Shown here: positions 1-4,630 of the stretch, in pieces
How positions within the stretch are numbered: position 1 is the stretch's first letter
Layout of the letters: every line of letters starts with the position of its first letter
Source of the DNA: a virus
Strand: one strand, 5' to 3'
Virus record (IMG/VR): IMGVR_UViG_3300027969_000236
Span: 1-35,851 of that record
Length of the DNA: 35,851 nucleotides
Made by a program: the position numbers and the translations under genes
The notes under the pieces: generated by a model
What the model was told of the DNA's origin: nothing
The model's database searches: none
Seen by the model: only the letters and a program-made list of their open reading frames with translations

Positions 1-40
1 GTTGTTTTTTGTGAATATTGGCATAAAGTCCAGATTTCAT
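1..40 (-). CDS. Partial small phage protein, cut by the left edge
   Basis: Only the first 13 codons are present (MKSGLYANIHKKQ), starting with ATG at 40 and running off the window. A run of seven G residues lies four bases upstream on the minus strand and could serve as ribosome binding site. The GLYANIH opening matches my memory of a common family of short, basic phage proteins of unknown function. Joining the two window ends as a circle gives a frame that no longer resembles that family, so sequence is probably missing at the edge. Confidence 0.55.
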   Translation of the reverse strand, partial: MKSGLYANIHKKQ

Positions 41-55
41 ATATCCCCCCCTTTT

Positions 56-412
56 TTATTTAAGCCGCAATTGAAAAATTGTAGAGTCTATCTGATCCGC
101 TATTTCATCTATAAGGTTTTGTATCTCGCTATCTTGAGGCAACAAAGTTCTTGTTTGAGCTACATAGTCTTTTAATCCCTGCAATTCATCCATTCCATTG
201 TCTGCTGGGTGGTAATAAGCTTCAGGGAATTTAGGAGTTAAATCGTATTTACCGATCATGGCCTCGGCTACCGAGTCCGCTAATTCTTGAAGGTTTGTGT
301 AAAACTCCCCTAAAGCTTTGTGCTCGGCATAGGATTTAGTTGTCCAATGCAATAAATGGGTGTTGGTTACCCCGTGGAGTAAAGTTAAGAGAAAATCACC
401 TATTACATCCAT
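56..412 (-). CDS. Dps/ferritin-like helical protein (DUF5856-like)
   Basis: This 118-residue, all-helical protein carries a Dps-like signature near its N terminus. His22-Trp23 is followed by His31, Asp46 and Glu50. The spacing His31-15-Asp46-4-Glu50 equals that of the His43/Asp58/Glu62 ferroxidase residues of bacterial Dps, while the His22-His31 loop is three residues shorter. Dps proteins bind iron and protect DNA; phage DUF5856 proteins look like trimmed relatives (about 120 residues against 150-170). Iron binding here is inference. The ATG shares one base with the stop of the nuclease gene before it (TAATG), and GAGGTGAAATA precedes it. It may sequester iron or peroxide during infection, or be purely structural. 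Confidence 0.6.
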   Translation of the reverse strand: MDVIGDFLLTLLHGVTNTHLLHWTTKSYAEHKALGEFYTNLQELADSVAEAMIGKYDLTPKFPEAYYHPADNGMDELQGLKDYVAQTRTLLPQDSEIQNLIDEIADQIDSTIFQLRLK

Positions 413-699
413 TATTTCACCTCTATTAGGTTGTTTTCAAAAAGATAAGCAATGGTTCTACGATGAGCCATCTCCCACAAATCAATTTTTTCCTGTTTAT
501 CTAGTTTATTGCTTTGGTCAATTGACATATGGCAGTTGTAGCAAAGGGCAGCGATACGGTAATCGTGGCTCTTAAGCCCCCTGCCTTTTCCATCTCGAAG
601 TTGGTTTGAGTGTGCCCCAACAACGGTTCCATCATCAATTTGGCAGATTTGACAAGGCAATTCTCGCATAAGTTTGAGTAATTTGGGATTTCTGTACAT
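412..699 (-). CDS. YbcO/DUF1364-type HNH-like nuclease
   Basis: A 95-residue protein with paired cysteine motifs: Cys16-x2-Cys19, His30 and Cys53-x2-Cys56-His57, in the order expected of a zinc-bound HNH/beta-beta-alpha nuclease core. Length and motif order fit the YbcO (DUF1364) family found in the ninR-like region of lambdoid phages and prophages. Its place downstream of a Cro-like gene and a RusA resolvase matches that setting. Function is presumed DNA cleavage during recombination or replication; the substrate is unknown. The ATG directly follows the stop of the previous gene (TAAATG), implying coupled translation. Confidence 0.75.
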   Translation of the reverse strand: MYRNPKLLKLMRELPCQICQIDDGTVVGAHSNQLRDGKGRGLKSHDYRIAALCYNCHMSIDQSNKLDKQEKIDLWEMAHRRTIAYLFENNLIEVK

Positions 700-1029
700 T
701 TACAATCCATTCTTAATTTCAACACGTTTGTTGTATTCTAGAACCTTAAATACTTCTATTTTAAGCTTGGCAGCGTCAAGCATATATCTAAGATGCTCTT
801 TGGTGTTTTCAGCGGTTCTAAGGGCTTCTAACAGGCTTACATAGTCCCTGTGAGCATAAGCAAACTGTTCTTTGGCTCCTAATGAACCTACTTCTTCACC
901 CATCAATTCTGCTTTCTTGGTTTTTAGGTATCTCTCCAAGTAATTAGCTTCAGCAACAGCCTGGGCATAGTTTTTAGACTCTATTTGGATGTATTCGATA
1001 GCTTTAATGGGGTTTATTTCATTTTCCAT
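700..1029 (-). CDS. Conserved phage coiled-coil protein, function unknown
   Basis: I chose the ATG at 1029 over the GTG at 1035, because a run of eight G residues lies seven bases upstream of it. The 109-residue product is almost entirely helical, rich in Ala, Glu, Lys and Tyr, and probably forms a coiled coil. No catalytic motif, signal peptide or membrane segment is visible. The pattern (YLERYLKTKKAELM, then a central Ala-rich helix) resembles small uncharacterised proteins found in many phage early or middle operons. It sits between a 50-residue ORF and the YbcO-type nuclease. Confidence 0.7.
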   Translation of the reverse strand: MENEINPIKAIEYIQIESKNYAQAVAEANYLERYLKTKKAELMGEEVGSLGAKEQFAYAHRDYVSLLEALRTAENTKEHLRYMLDAAKLKIEVFKVLEYNKRVEIKNGL

Positions 1030-1064
1030 GACCACCCCCCCCTCTTTTTCTCCACCCCGTGTTT

Positions 1065-1217
1065 TTATTCATGGTGTCCTCCAAAAAAATCAACTGGCAC
1101 ATTGTTGTGGATAGGGTTTGGATCGTCAAAATCACCCAATTTATGAGTAGAAAGCCACAAAGCAAAACCATCCACTACCCACATTCCAAATTCATTTTGG
1201 ACTAAAAAATCAGTCAT
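1065..1217 (-). CDS. Short ORF, 50 residues, function unknown
   Basis: An ATG at 1217 preceded by AAGGAAACAA opens a 50-codon frame ending with TAA at 1065. The product begins MTDFLVQNEFGMWVVDG and ends DFFGGHHE. It is acidic and aromatic-rich, with no membrane segment or known motif. It fills the otherwise empty gap between the XRE-type gene and the coiled-coil gene, and the good ribosome binding site supports it. Nothing can be said about function. Confidence 0.6.
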   Translation of the reverse strand: MTDFLVQNEFGMWVVDGFALWLSTHKLGDFDDPNPIHNNVPVDFFGGHHE

Positions 1218-1234
1218 TTGTTTCCTTGAATTGT

Positions 1235-1633
1235 TTATTCAATTTTCATATCGTAAAGAGTTAAAAGAGCTAAGAAATGTTCTAGTGGTGGTTTACTTGC
1301 TCCAATTTCCCATTGAGACACAGATACACGGGAACAACCTATAAATGAAGCAACTTGATGTTGTTTTAATTTTAAATCTTCTCTTTTTTTCTTTAATAAA
1401 AGGCCAATATCTTCAGCTTTCATTTTTTGATCTTTTGCTCTAATTTTGAATGCCATATCTTTTATATGCTCATCAGTAACTATATTTTCGTAAACATAAT
1501 CACACATCTTTGCACACTCTTCACGTTCATAATGTGCAATTAGTTTGGCAAATTCATATAAAGGCATCATGTTTGTAGCAGGGTTATCCCATCCACATTT
1601 TTTAGCTATTTGAATGATTTCTTCTTTAGTCAT
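1235..1633 (-). CDS. XRE-family HTH protein with N-terminal phage domain
   Basis: Two parts are visible. Residues 1-50 (numbered from the ATG at 1633) contain a pattern ending EREECAKMCD, a sequence style seen in many short phage proteins of unknown role. Residues about 73-132 form an XRE/Cro-CI helix-turn-helix, with LKLKQHQVASFIGCSRVSVS as the recognition core and a WEIGASKPP turn. The likely role is DNA binding and transcriptional control. It lies late in the leftward operon, roughly where lambdoid phages keep late regulators. A TTG three codons upstream (1642) overlaps the previous stop; the ATG is preferred, though its ribosome binding site is weak. Confidence 0.75.
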   Translation of the reverse strand: MTKEEIIQIAKKCGWDNPATNMMPLYEFAKLIAHYEREECAKMCDYVYENIVTDEHIKDMAFKIRAKDQKMKAEDIGLLLKKKREDLKLKQHQVASFIGCSRVSVSQWEIGASKPPLEHFLALLTLYDMKIE

Positions 1634-1638
1634 TTTTT

Positions 1639-1899
1639 TCAATGTTTAGTAATTTCAAATATTTGATCCAAAGCATAAAGCTTTTTAACTTCTTCTAAAG
1701 AAGGATATTTCATTGTGTGTTCTTCGCCCATCATGGCATTAAAAGTTTTTATTTTGTATTCCTTCAGAACAAGTCCAGCAAATTCAAGTTCTGCTTTAGA
1801 AACCTTTTCCATAATTTCTAAGGCGCAGATCAAGTCTGTTTTTTCTTTGTCTGTTAAATCGAAATTCTCAGCTTGCTTTTCAATTAATTCTTTATTCAT
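1639..1899 (-). CDS. Small helical protein, function unknown
   Basis: The frame is open further upstream, but the ATG at 1899 has a strong GAGGAATCAAA ribosome binding site and overlaps the previous stop as ATGA, so I start there (86 residues). The product (MNKELIEKQAENFDLTDKEK...) is helical and charged, with no cysteine pairs, membrane segment or recognised motif. It is translationally coupled to the cysteine-rich gene upstream and precedes the XRE-type gene. Confidence 0.65.
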   Translation of the reverse strand: MNKELIEKQAENFDLTDKEKTDLICALEIMEKVSKAELEFAGLVLKEYKIKTFNAMMGEEHTMKYPSLEEVKKLYALDQIFEITKH

Positions 1900-2129
1900 T
1901 TTGATTCCTCGTTTAATACATTTTTCCAAACATAGTGGTGGTGCATATCAACAACACAACTCATTGGGCTACCAATAAGACTACAGTCCATTTGTTCTTC
2001 TTCGTTATAAAATATACATCCTTCACAACCATTGTCGTGATCAACGGATATTCCTTTTACCAATTTAATACGAACGTGTTTTAATTTGTCGCCAGAATAA
2101 TTAAACAATTTTTCTTTTATATCAATCAT
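1896..2129 (-). CDS. Small cysteine-rich protein, possible metal binder
   Basis: This 77-residue protein carries Cys-x2-Cys (CEGCIFY) followed by single cysteines in DCSLIG and MSCVVD and a His-His-His run near the end. The spacing is consistent with a small zinc site, although no named family is recognised. The frame starts at an ATG with a modest AAAGAAAGTAACC leader and ends in a 4-base overlap with the next gene. Similar short Cys-rich proteins are common in phage early or middle operons. Metal binding is inference. Confidence 0.6.
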   Translation of the reverse strand: MIDIKEKLFNYSGDKLKHVRIKLVKGISVDHDNGCEGCIFYNEEEQMDCSLIGSPMSCVVDMHHHYVWKNVLNEESK

Positions 2130-2145
2130 TGGTTACTTTCTTTAG

Positions 2146-2334
2146 TCATTCCAATACCTCAATTGTTACTTTTACCTTAACTACTTTATGAGTCCCAGGT
2201 TTCTCAAATATTACACAAGTCATTGCATCCATTTTTCTGCGAAACAACAAATAAGGTATTTCATCGACAAAAGGTTTAACTAATTGCCCACCTTTTTTGA
2301 TAATTGCAAACCTTTCACACATTATTTTTTTCAT
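2146..2334 (-). CDS. Small protein, function unknown
   Basis: A 62-residue basic protein with a beta-rich C-terminal half (THKVVKVKVTIEVLE). No motif, signal or membrane segment is recognised. Its ATG shares a base with the stop of the previous gene (TAATG), which places it in the same translation chain. The family is unknown to me. Confidence 0.5.
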   Translation of the reverse strand: MKKIMCERFAIIKKGGQLVKPFVDEIPYLLFRRKMDAMTCVIFEKPGTHKVVKVKVTIEVLE

Positions 2335-2567
2335 TAGAAGTTCTCATTGATAAGTTTCATTAAACCTTTGTTAAGGTCACCATCCCCATATTCAATTAAC
2401 AATTTCACTTGTATTGGATTGGGGTCAATCATTACACCCATGCCTATTTTCTGTTTAGGTCTACCCGCCCCTTTTCTTTTACCCCCCCAGTTTTCATTTC
2501 GCACCCCCGTAAACCACCAAGGCTTACCCTTTTGTTTGATCTTGTCTACCAAGTCGAAGTCAAGCAT
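2334..2567 (-). CDS. Small basic protein with a GGKRKGAGRPK motif
   Basis: A 77-residue protein. Residues about 28-38 (GGKRKGAGRPK) form a motif common in small phage and terminase-associated proteins. Its Gly-Arg-Pro core recalls an AT-hook, suggesting nucleic-acid contact, but this is inference. The C-terminal half is helical (IQVKLLIEYGDGDLNKGLMK). The start overlaps the end of the 33-residue membrane protein by eight bases. It is unlikely to be a complete small terminase, since another candidate lies beside the large subunit. Confidence 0.55.
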   Translation of the reverse strand: MLDFDLVDKIKQKGKPWWFTGVRNENWGGKRKGAGRPKQKIGMGVMIDPNPIQVKLLIEYGDGDLNKGLMKLINENF

Positions 2568-2661
2568 TTAACTTCTCCAAAGCAAGCCAAACCAATGCTG
2601 CCACCGCAATGATGATTGCCGCCCAAAAGAACAACAAAACAATAGTCCAGAAAATACTCAT
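2560..2661 (-). CDS. 33-residue single-pass membrane microprotein
   Basis: An ATG at 2661 behind a full AAGGAGGCAG ribosome binding site opens a 33-codon frame. Its ATG overlaps the stop of the RusA gene (ATGA), and its end overlaps the start of the next gene. Residues about 3-28 are one continuous hydrophobic helix (SIFWTIVLLFFWAAIIIAVA onward), followed by the short charged end EKLNA. This is a single-span inner-membrane peptide. Its role is unknown; a host-membrane effector or accessory lysis factor is possible. Confidence 0.65.
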   Translation of the reverse strand: MSIFWTIVLLFFWAAIIIAVAALVWLALEKLNA

Positions 2662-3077
2662 TCTGCCTCCTTGATCAATACCTCAATAAATGGCTCTCCA
2701 TATACTTTGGTTGAATGTAACTCAATTATCTGTCGGTCGTCAACATAAATAATTCCGTTGCAAGAGTCCATGATCTGCTTACAAAAATTATCAATGTCTC
2801 CACGGGTAATGGGCTTCTCTGAGCCATTTAAACAAGCTTCCCTGCGCTTTTTACTATAAGAGGGTGGAATTGCTAGGCTGATGTAAATAAACGCTTCTAA
2901 AGCCGTTTCTAGCGGTTTTGATGCCCCCATAGCAATTGATGCAATCTGTTTGATAGTGTCTTCGTTTGTTTTGGTCTTGGCATCTGTATAAGTACGAACA
3001 AATTTACCCATCCGAGCAAACCGAGGTCTACCTTTGGGTACTGGAGTTCCTTCTACCTTAAATGTGATTTGAAACAT
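2658..3077 (-). CDS. rusA: RusA-family Holliday junction resolvase
   Basis: A 139-residue protein with the RusA signature. GTPVPKGRPRF lies near the N terminus, and RGDIDNFCKQIMD (92-104) is followed by IIYVDDRQI (109-117). Asp94, Asp96, Lys100 and Asp113/Asp114 match the acidic and lysine residues that bind magnesium and cut junctions in E. coli RusA. Length is slightly above the usual 120. RusA dimers resolve four-way DNA junctions, which suits a phage with an annealing-type recombinase on the opposite strand. It overlaps the preceding gene by 20 bp and is coupled to the membrane microprotein after it. Confidence 0.9.
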   Translation of the reverse strand: MFQITFKVEGTPVPKGRPRFARMGKFVRTYTDAKTKTNEDTIKQIASIAMGASKPLETALEAFIYISLAIPPSYSKKRREACLNGSEKPITRGDIDNFCKQIMDSCNGIIYVDDRQIIELHSTKVYGEPFIEVLIKEAE

Positions 3078-3270
3078 TCAATTCCTTGATTCTTTGAGCC
3101 ACCGCTTTACCAATGCCCTTATAGATGCCAGTAGGATGCTTTTCCATCTCCATTACTTGATGCCTGGCATGATCTACCCAACCTTCTATGAGAGCCAATT
3201 TGGCGTAGTGCTCAATAAATATCTGAGGGTCCAGTAATCCAAGGGGGGTTAAAGTTTCTGTTTGTGTCAT
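3058..3270 (-). CDS. Small protein, function unknown
   Basis: A 70-residue frame starting at ATG 3270 with a weak AGGG upstream. It is predicted helical (EHYAKLALIEGWVDHARHQV, then a charged end), with no recognised motif. Its first 59 bp overlap, in a different frame, the end of the preceding small gene, an unusually long overlap for this operon. Because the upstream start is better supported, an internal start for this one is possible. Confidence 0.5.
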   Translation of the reverse strand: MTQTETLTPLGLLDPQIFIEHYAKLALIEGWVDHARHQVMEMEKHPTGIYKGIGKAVAQRIKELNVSNHI

Positions 3271-3421
3271 CTAAAAACCCTGTTTGAATTAATTTATGCT
3301 CAAGATTGGTTAGATTATTAAGGTCCCCCGTAACAATTAGGGCCTCTGTTATTTTGGTAACGGGTTGCACCATTCCAAATTTCACGTTGTTTAAGATTTG
3401 GTTTGCTTCTTCATAATTCAT
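3212..3421 (-). CDS. Small protein, function unknown
   Basis: A 69-residue frame with a good ribosome binding site (AAAGGAACTAAC before the ATG at 3421). The N-terminal half (NYEEANQILNNVKFGMVQ, then ITEALIVTGDL) has the look of a conserved phage early/middle protein in which a helix is followed by an AL-x2-TGDL turn, but I cannot name it. It is the first protein gene downstream of the structured RNA at 3440-3810. Confidence 0.55.
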   Translation of the reverse strand: MNYEEANQILNNVKFGMVQPVTKITEALIVTGDLNNLTNLEHKLIQTGFLDDTNRNFNPPWITGPSDIY

Positions 3422-3432
3422 TGTTAGTTCCT

Positions 3433-3801
3433 TTAGACATAGTTACTCCTAGGGTGATAAGAGGGATTCTTATCGGCCTTCTCCAGGTCATTTATTGTTT
3501 CTAAGACACAAATGGCCCCAAGTGCGCTGGACGGATTAATTCGCTTATACACAAAGGCTAGTTTCACCTGAGTTCCTTTGTGCTTTAGTAGTCGCTTAAT
3601 CAACGCTACTCGCTTTTTACTCTGGGGTGAACAGAGTGCGGTGTTTTCTCCTAGGCAGTCCATGCAGACTCTCTTCTTTCGTGTAGGGTACGGAAGTGTG
3701 GAAACAAAAAAAAGGCCACTAGAGTTAAGTACCTTGGTGGAAACCCCGTTGTTACAGGGCAAGATACTTACTTTAATGGCCTTCAATCTGTTGTTTTCCA
3801 C
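3433..3801 (-). CDS. Doubtful 122-codon frame across the structured RNA
   Basis: A frame with a GTG start and no ribosome binding site. It begins about nine bases after the predicted transcription start. The conceptual product has Cys47-x2-Cys50 and Cys58 but resembles nothing I know. The same DNA folds into a 28-pair hairpin ending in eight T residues, plus several other hairpins with complementary loops. I therefore judge it more likely to be an RNA gene than a protein gene, although an open frame this long is uncommon by chance. A dual-function RNA cannot be excluded. Confidence 0.25.
   Translation of the reverse strand: MENNRLKAIKVSILPCNNGVSTKVLNSSGLFFVSTLPYPTRKKRVCMDCLGENTALCSPQSKKRVALIKRLLKHKGTQVKLAFVYKRINPSSALGAICVLETINDLEKADKNPSYHPRSNYV
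3440..3705 (-). ncRNA. Structured extension downstream of the terminator-like hairpin
   Basis: Past the T run the minus strand keeps forming hairpins. Perfect stems are 3619-3624/3632-3637, 3550-3557/3575-3582 (plus one wobble pair) and 3456-3462/3468-3474. A bulged stem lies at 3587-3594/3604-3610, and an imperfect one at 3486-3498/3506-3517. The loop at 3626-3631 is perfectly complementary over six bases (GGUGAA/UUCACC) to the loop at 3563-3568, as in a kissing pair. The 6-mer CCTAGG occurs at 3448-3453 and 3650-3655 and could close the domain. If transcription reads through the T run, a folded RNA of about 370 nt would result. All of this was found by eye. Confidence 0.5.
3706..3781 (-). 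terminator. Strong intrinsic terminator in the leftward operon
   Basis: The long hairpin of the structured RNA (outer arms 3771-3781 and 3714-3724) is followed without a gap by eight T residues on the minus strand (3713-3706). By ordinary rules this would stop transcription arriving from the Cro-like promoter, after the replication-like gene and before rusA. The position is analogous to lambda tR1/tR2, so expression of the genes further left would need antitermination or another promoter. Confidence 0.7.
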
Positions 3802-3810
3802 GACAACGAT
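3706..3810 (-). ncRNA. Structured phage RNA of about 105 nt with pseudoknot
   Basis: Transcription should start near 3810, seven bases past a TATAAT box. The RNA would form a 5' hairpin (3803-3807 with 3790-3794, loop 3795-3802). A long rod follows: 3771-3781 with 3714-3724 (one mismatch, one wobble), 3760-3770 with 3726-3736 (one wobble) and 3754-3759 with 3744-3749 (one wobble, loop AACA). The 7-nt bulge at 3737-3743 (UUUCCAC) is exactly complementary to the 5' loop (GUGGAAA, 3795-3801), giving a pseudoknot. Eight U residues follow directly. No known RNA family is recognised. Possible roles are a regulatory small RNA, a polymerase-modifying put-like element, or a regulated operon terminator. 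Confidence 0.75.
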
Positions 3811-3816
3811 GAATGT

Positions 3817-3844
3817 ATTATACCGAGATTAGTTTCTTTTTCAA
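3817..3844 (-). promoter_or_regulatory. Sigma70 promoter for the structured RNA
   Basis: On the minus strand TTGAAA (3844-3839) and TATAAT (3822-3817) are separated by 16 bp, a near-consensus pair lying inside the last codons of the replication-like gene. The expected start is near 3810. It is among the best-matched promoters I see in the window. Confidence 0.7.
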
Positions 3845-4198
3845 TTCCTGTAATTTTTTTCTTATTTCTTCAGGCATTTCTATTGCCTCTTTCCTATCCT
3901 CTTCGATCTTCTTGAGTGCAGGGTCTTTGTATCCAACAGTCACCGTGATCTCCATCTCAGGAACCTCGGCTCCATCCCACCGTTCTTGATTTAAATAAAC
4001 AAGGGGAGCTGGAATAAAGTTACCGTCTGATTTACGCCACATATCTGTCGTTTTCAGCCAGGTAACGTGTTTATGTATCTGTTTCCAATCCTTGTCTAGC
4101 CCCTTAGACTTCCATTTCTTCTCACAAATAGACTTAGAGGCTTTACGTGGGCTTTTAGGCCACACTTCCCAGAACAGTTCAAAGCAACTTTTATCCAT
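3818..4198 (-). CDS. Replication-protein-like C-terminal domain protein
   Basis: The N-terminal 75 residues carry the pattern F-x2-FW-x3-P followed by KASKSICEKKW and FIPAPLVYLNQERWDG. This is the domain found at the C terminus of many phage O-like replication initiators and helicase loaders. Here it stands alone: the usual N-terminal winged helix is absent, and the rest is a charged coiled coil. It may recruit a host helicase to the phage origin; that is inference from domain and position, two genes after a Cro-like repressor. The start overlaps the preceding gene by eight bases. No helicase or polymerase is encoded in the window. Confidence 0.65.
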   Translation of the reverse strand: MDKSCFELFWEVWPKSPRKASKSICEKKWKSKGLDKDWKQIHKHVTWLKTTDMWRKSDGNFIPAPLVYLNQERWDGAEVPEMEITVTVGYKDPALKKIEEDRKEAIEMPEEIRKKLQELKKKLISV

Positions 4199-4391
4199 TT
4201 TTATTACTCATTTCATATTGATCGTAAACTTCTTTACGTCTAGCCTTCTGCTCATCACTAGACCACCACTTCCAGGCAGTAAAAGGGTCATATTGAGCCT
4301 CAAATTCTTGCAGCCATATAGCTCTAAAACGCTTAATCATCTCTTTGTCCTCACGTTCTAGGCGTATTAATTCTTCTTTGGTAAGAACCAT
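4191..4391 (-). CDS. Small charged helical protein, function unknown
   Basis: A 66-residue protein of mixed charge (LTKEELIRLEREDKEMIKRF), with a Trp-rich middle (FTAWKWWSSDEQ). It is predicted helical and has no recognised motif. It overlaps the end of the Cro-like gene by 25 bp and the start of the replication-like gene by 8 bp, so it is part of the early leftward operon. Confidence 0.6.
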   Translation of the reverse strand: MVLTKEELIRLEREDKEMIKRFRAIWLQEFEAQYDPFTAWKWWSSDEQKARRKEVYDQYEMSNKNG

Positions 4392-4537
4392 TCAGGTCTC
4401 AATTCTTTGAGTTGATAGAGGCGCAAAGGGGGAATCTGCTCCTTTTTCTCCCACTTATAAACAGCAGGAGGTGATATTTTTAGGATTCGTGCCACTTGGT
4501 ACAGGGTGGCGTGCTGTTTGAGTTCGGTTATAGTCAT
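4367..4537 (-). CDS. Cro-like helix-turn-helix repressor
   Basis: From the ATG at 4537 the product is 56 residues. The helix-turn-helix spans about residues 12-31 (LYQVARILKISPPAVYKWEK), followed by IPPLRLYQLKELRPEWF, the layout of small Cro/YdaS-type phage repressors. I reject the upstream start at 4606: it would read through the promoter and give an unrelated N terminus. A promoter with TTTACA and TACTAT boxes puts the transcription start within about a base of this ATG, so the mRNA is probably leaderless. The first gene of the minus-strand operon, it probably binds the two palindromes at 4540-4554 and 4617-4631 and represses both divergent promoters. Confidence 0.8.
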   Translation of the reverse strand: MTITELKQHATLYQVARILKISPPAVYKWEKKEQIPPLRLYQLKELRPEWFLPKKN

Positions 4538-4539
4538 GT

Positions 4540-4554
4540 TGTGTATAGTACACA
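4540..4554. promoter_or_regulatory. Candidate repressor operator, left
   Basis: A perfect palindrome TGTGTA-TAG-TACACA (6-3-6) overlapping the -10 box of the Cro-like gene promoter. It shares the core GTATAGT-N-CA with the second palindrome at 4617-4631. Binding by the Cro-like protein would shut off its own leaderless transcript. Confidence 0.6.
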
Positions 4555-4573
4555 TAAATCTATTAAATGTAAA
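4545..4573 (-). promoter_or_regulatory. Promoter of the Cro-like gene (leaderless)
   Basis: On the minus strand TTTACA (4573-4568) and TACTAT (4550-4545) are spaced by 17 bp. The A of the ATG at 4537 is eight bases past the -10 box, so the predicted transcript starts at or one base before the start codon, and no ribosome binding site is present. Confidence 0.65.
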
Positions 4574-4600
4574 TAACATAGTAAACCGTAGGGTTAATGG

Positions 4601-4630
4601 TTGCATTGGTTTATTAGACTATGGTATAGT
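4601..4630 (+). promoter_or_regulatory. Promoter of the rightward early operon
   Basis: TTGCAT (4601-4606) and TATAGT (4625-4630) are spaced by 18 bp, with an expected start near 4637, ahead of the AAGGAG site and ATG of the first rightward gene. The -10 box lies inside the palindrome at 4617-4631, consistent with repression. Confidence 0.6.

Noticed and set aside
3456-3474. Hairpin GATAAGA...TCTTATC as a terminator
   Set aside because: A 7-bp stem without a following T run; kept only as part of the structured region.
3440-3810. tmRNA, RNase P RNA or group I intron
   Set aside because: The size would fit, but there is no T-arm or CCA-type end, no RNase P core motif, and no interrupted gene or intron core around it.
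3578-3832. 84-codon plus-strand frame opposite the structured RNA
   Set aside because: No ribosome binding site, no protein-like features, wrong strand for its surroundings, and explained by the structured minus-strand RNA.
4538-4606. N-terminal extension of the Cro-like protein to the ATG at 4606
   Set aside because: It would translate through the -35/-10 promoter and operator; the helix-turn-helix family begins at the ATG at 4537.
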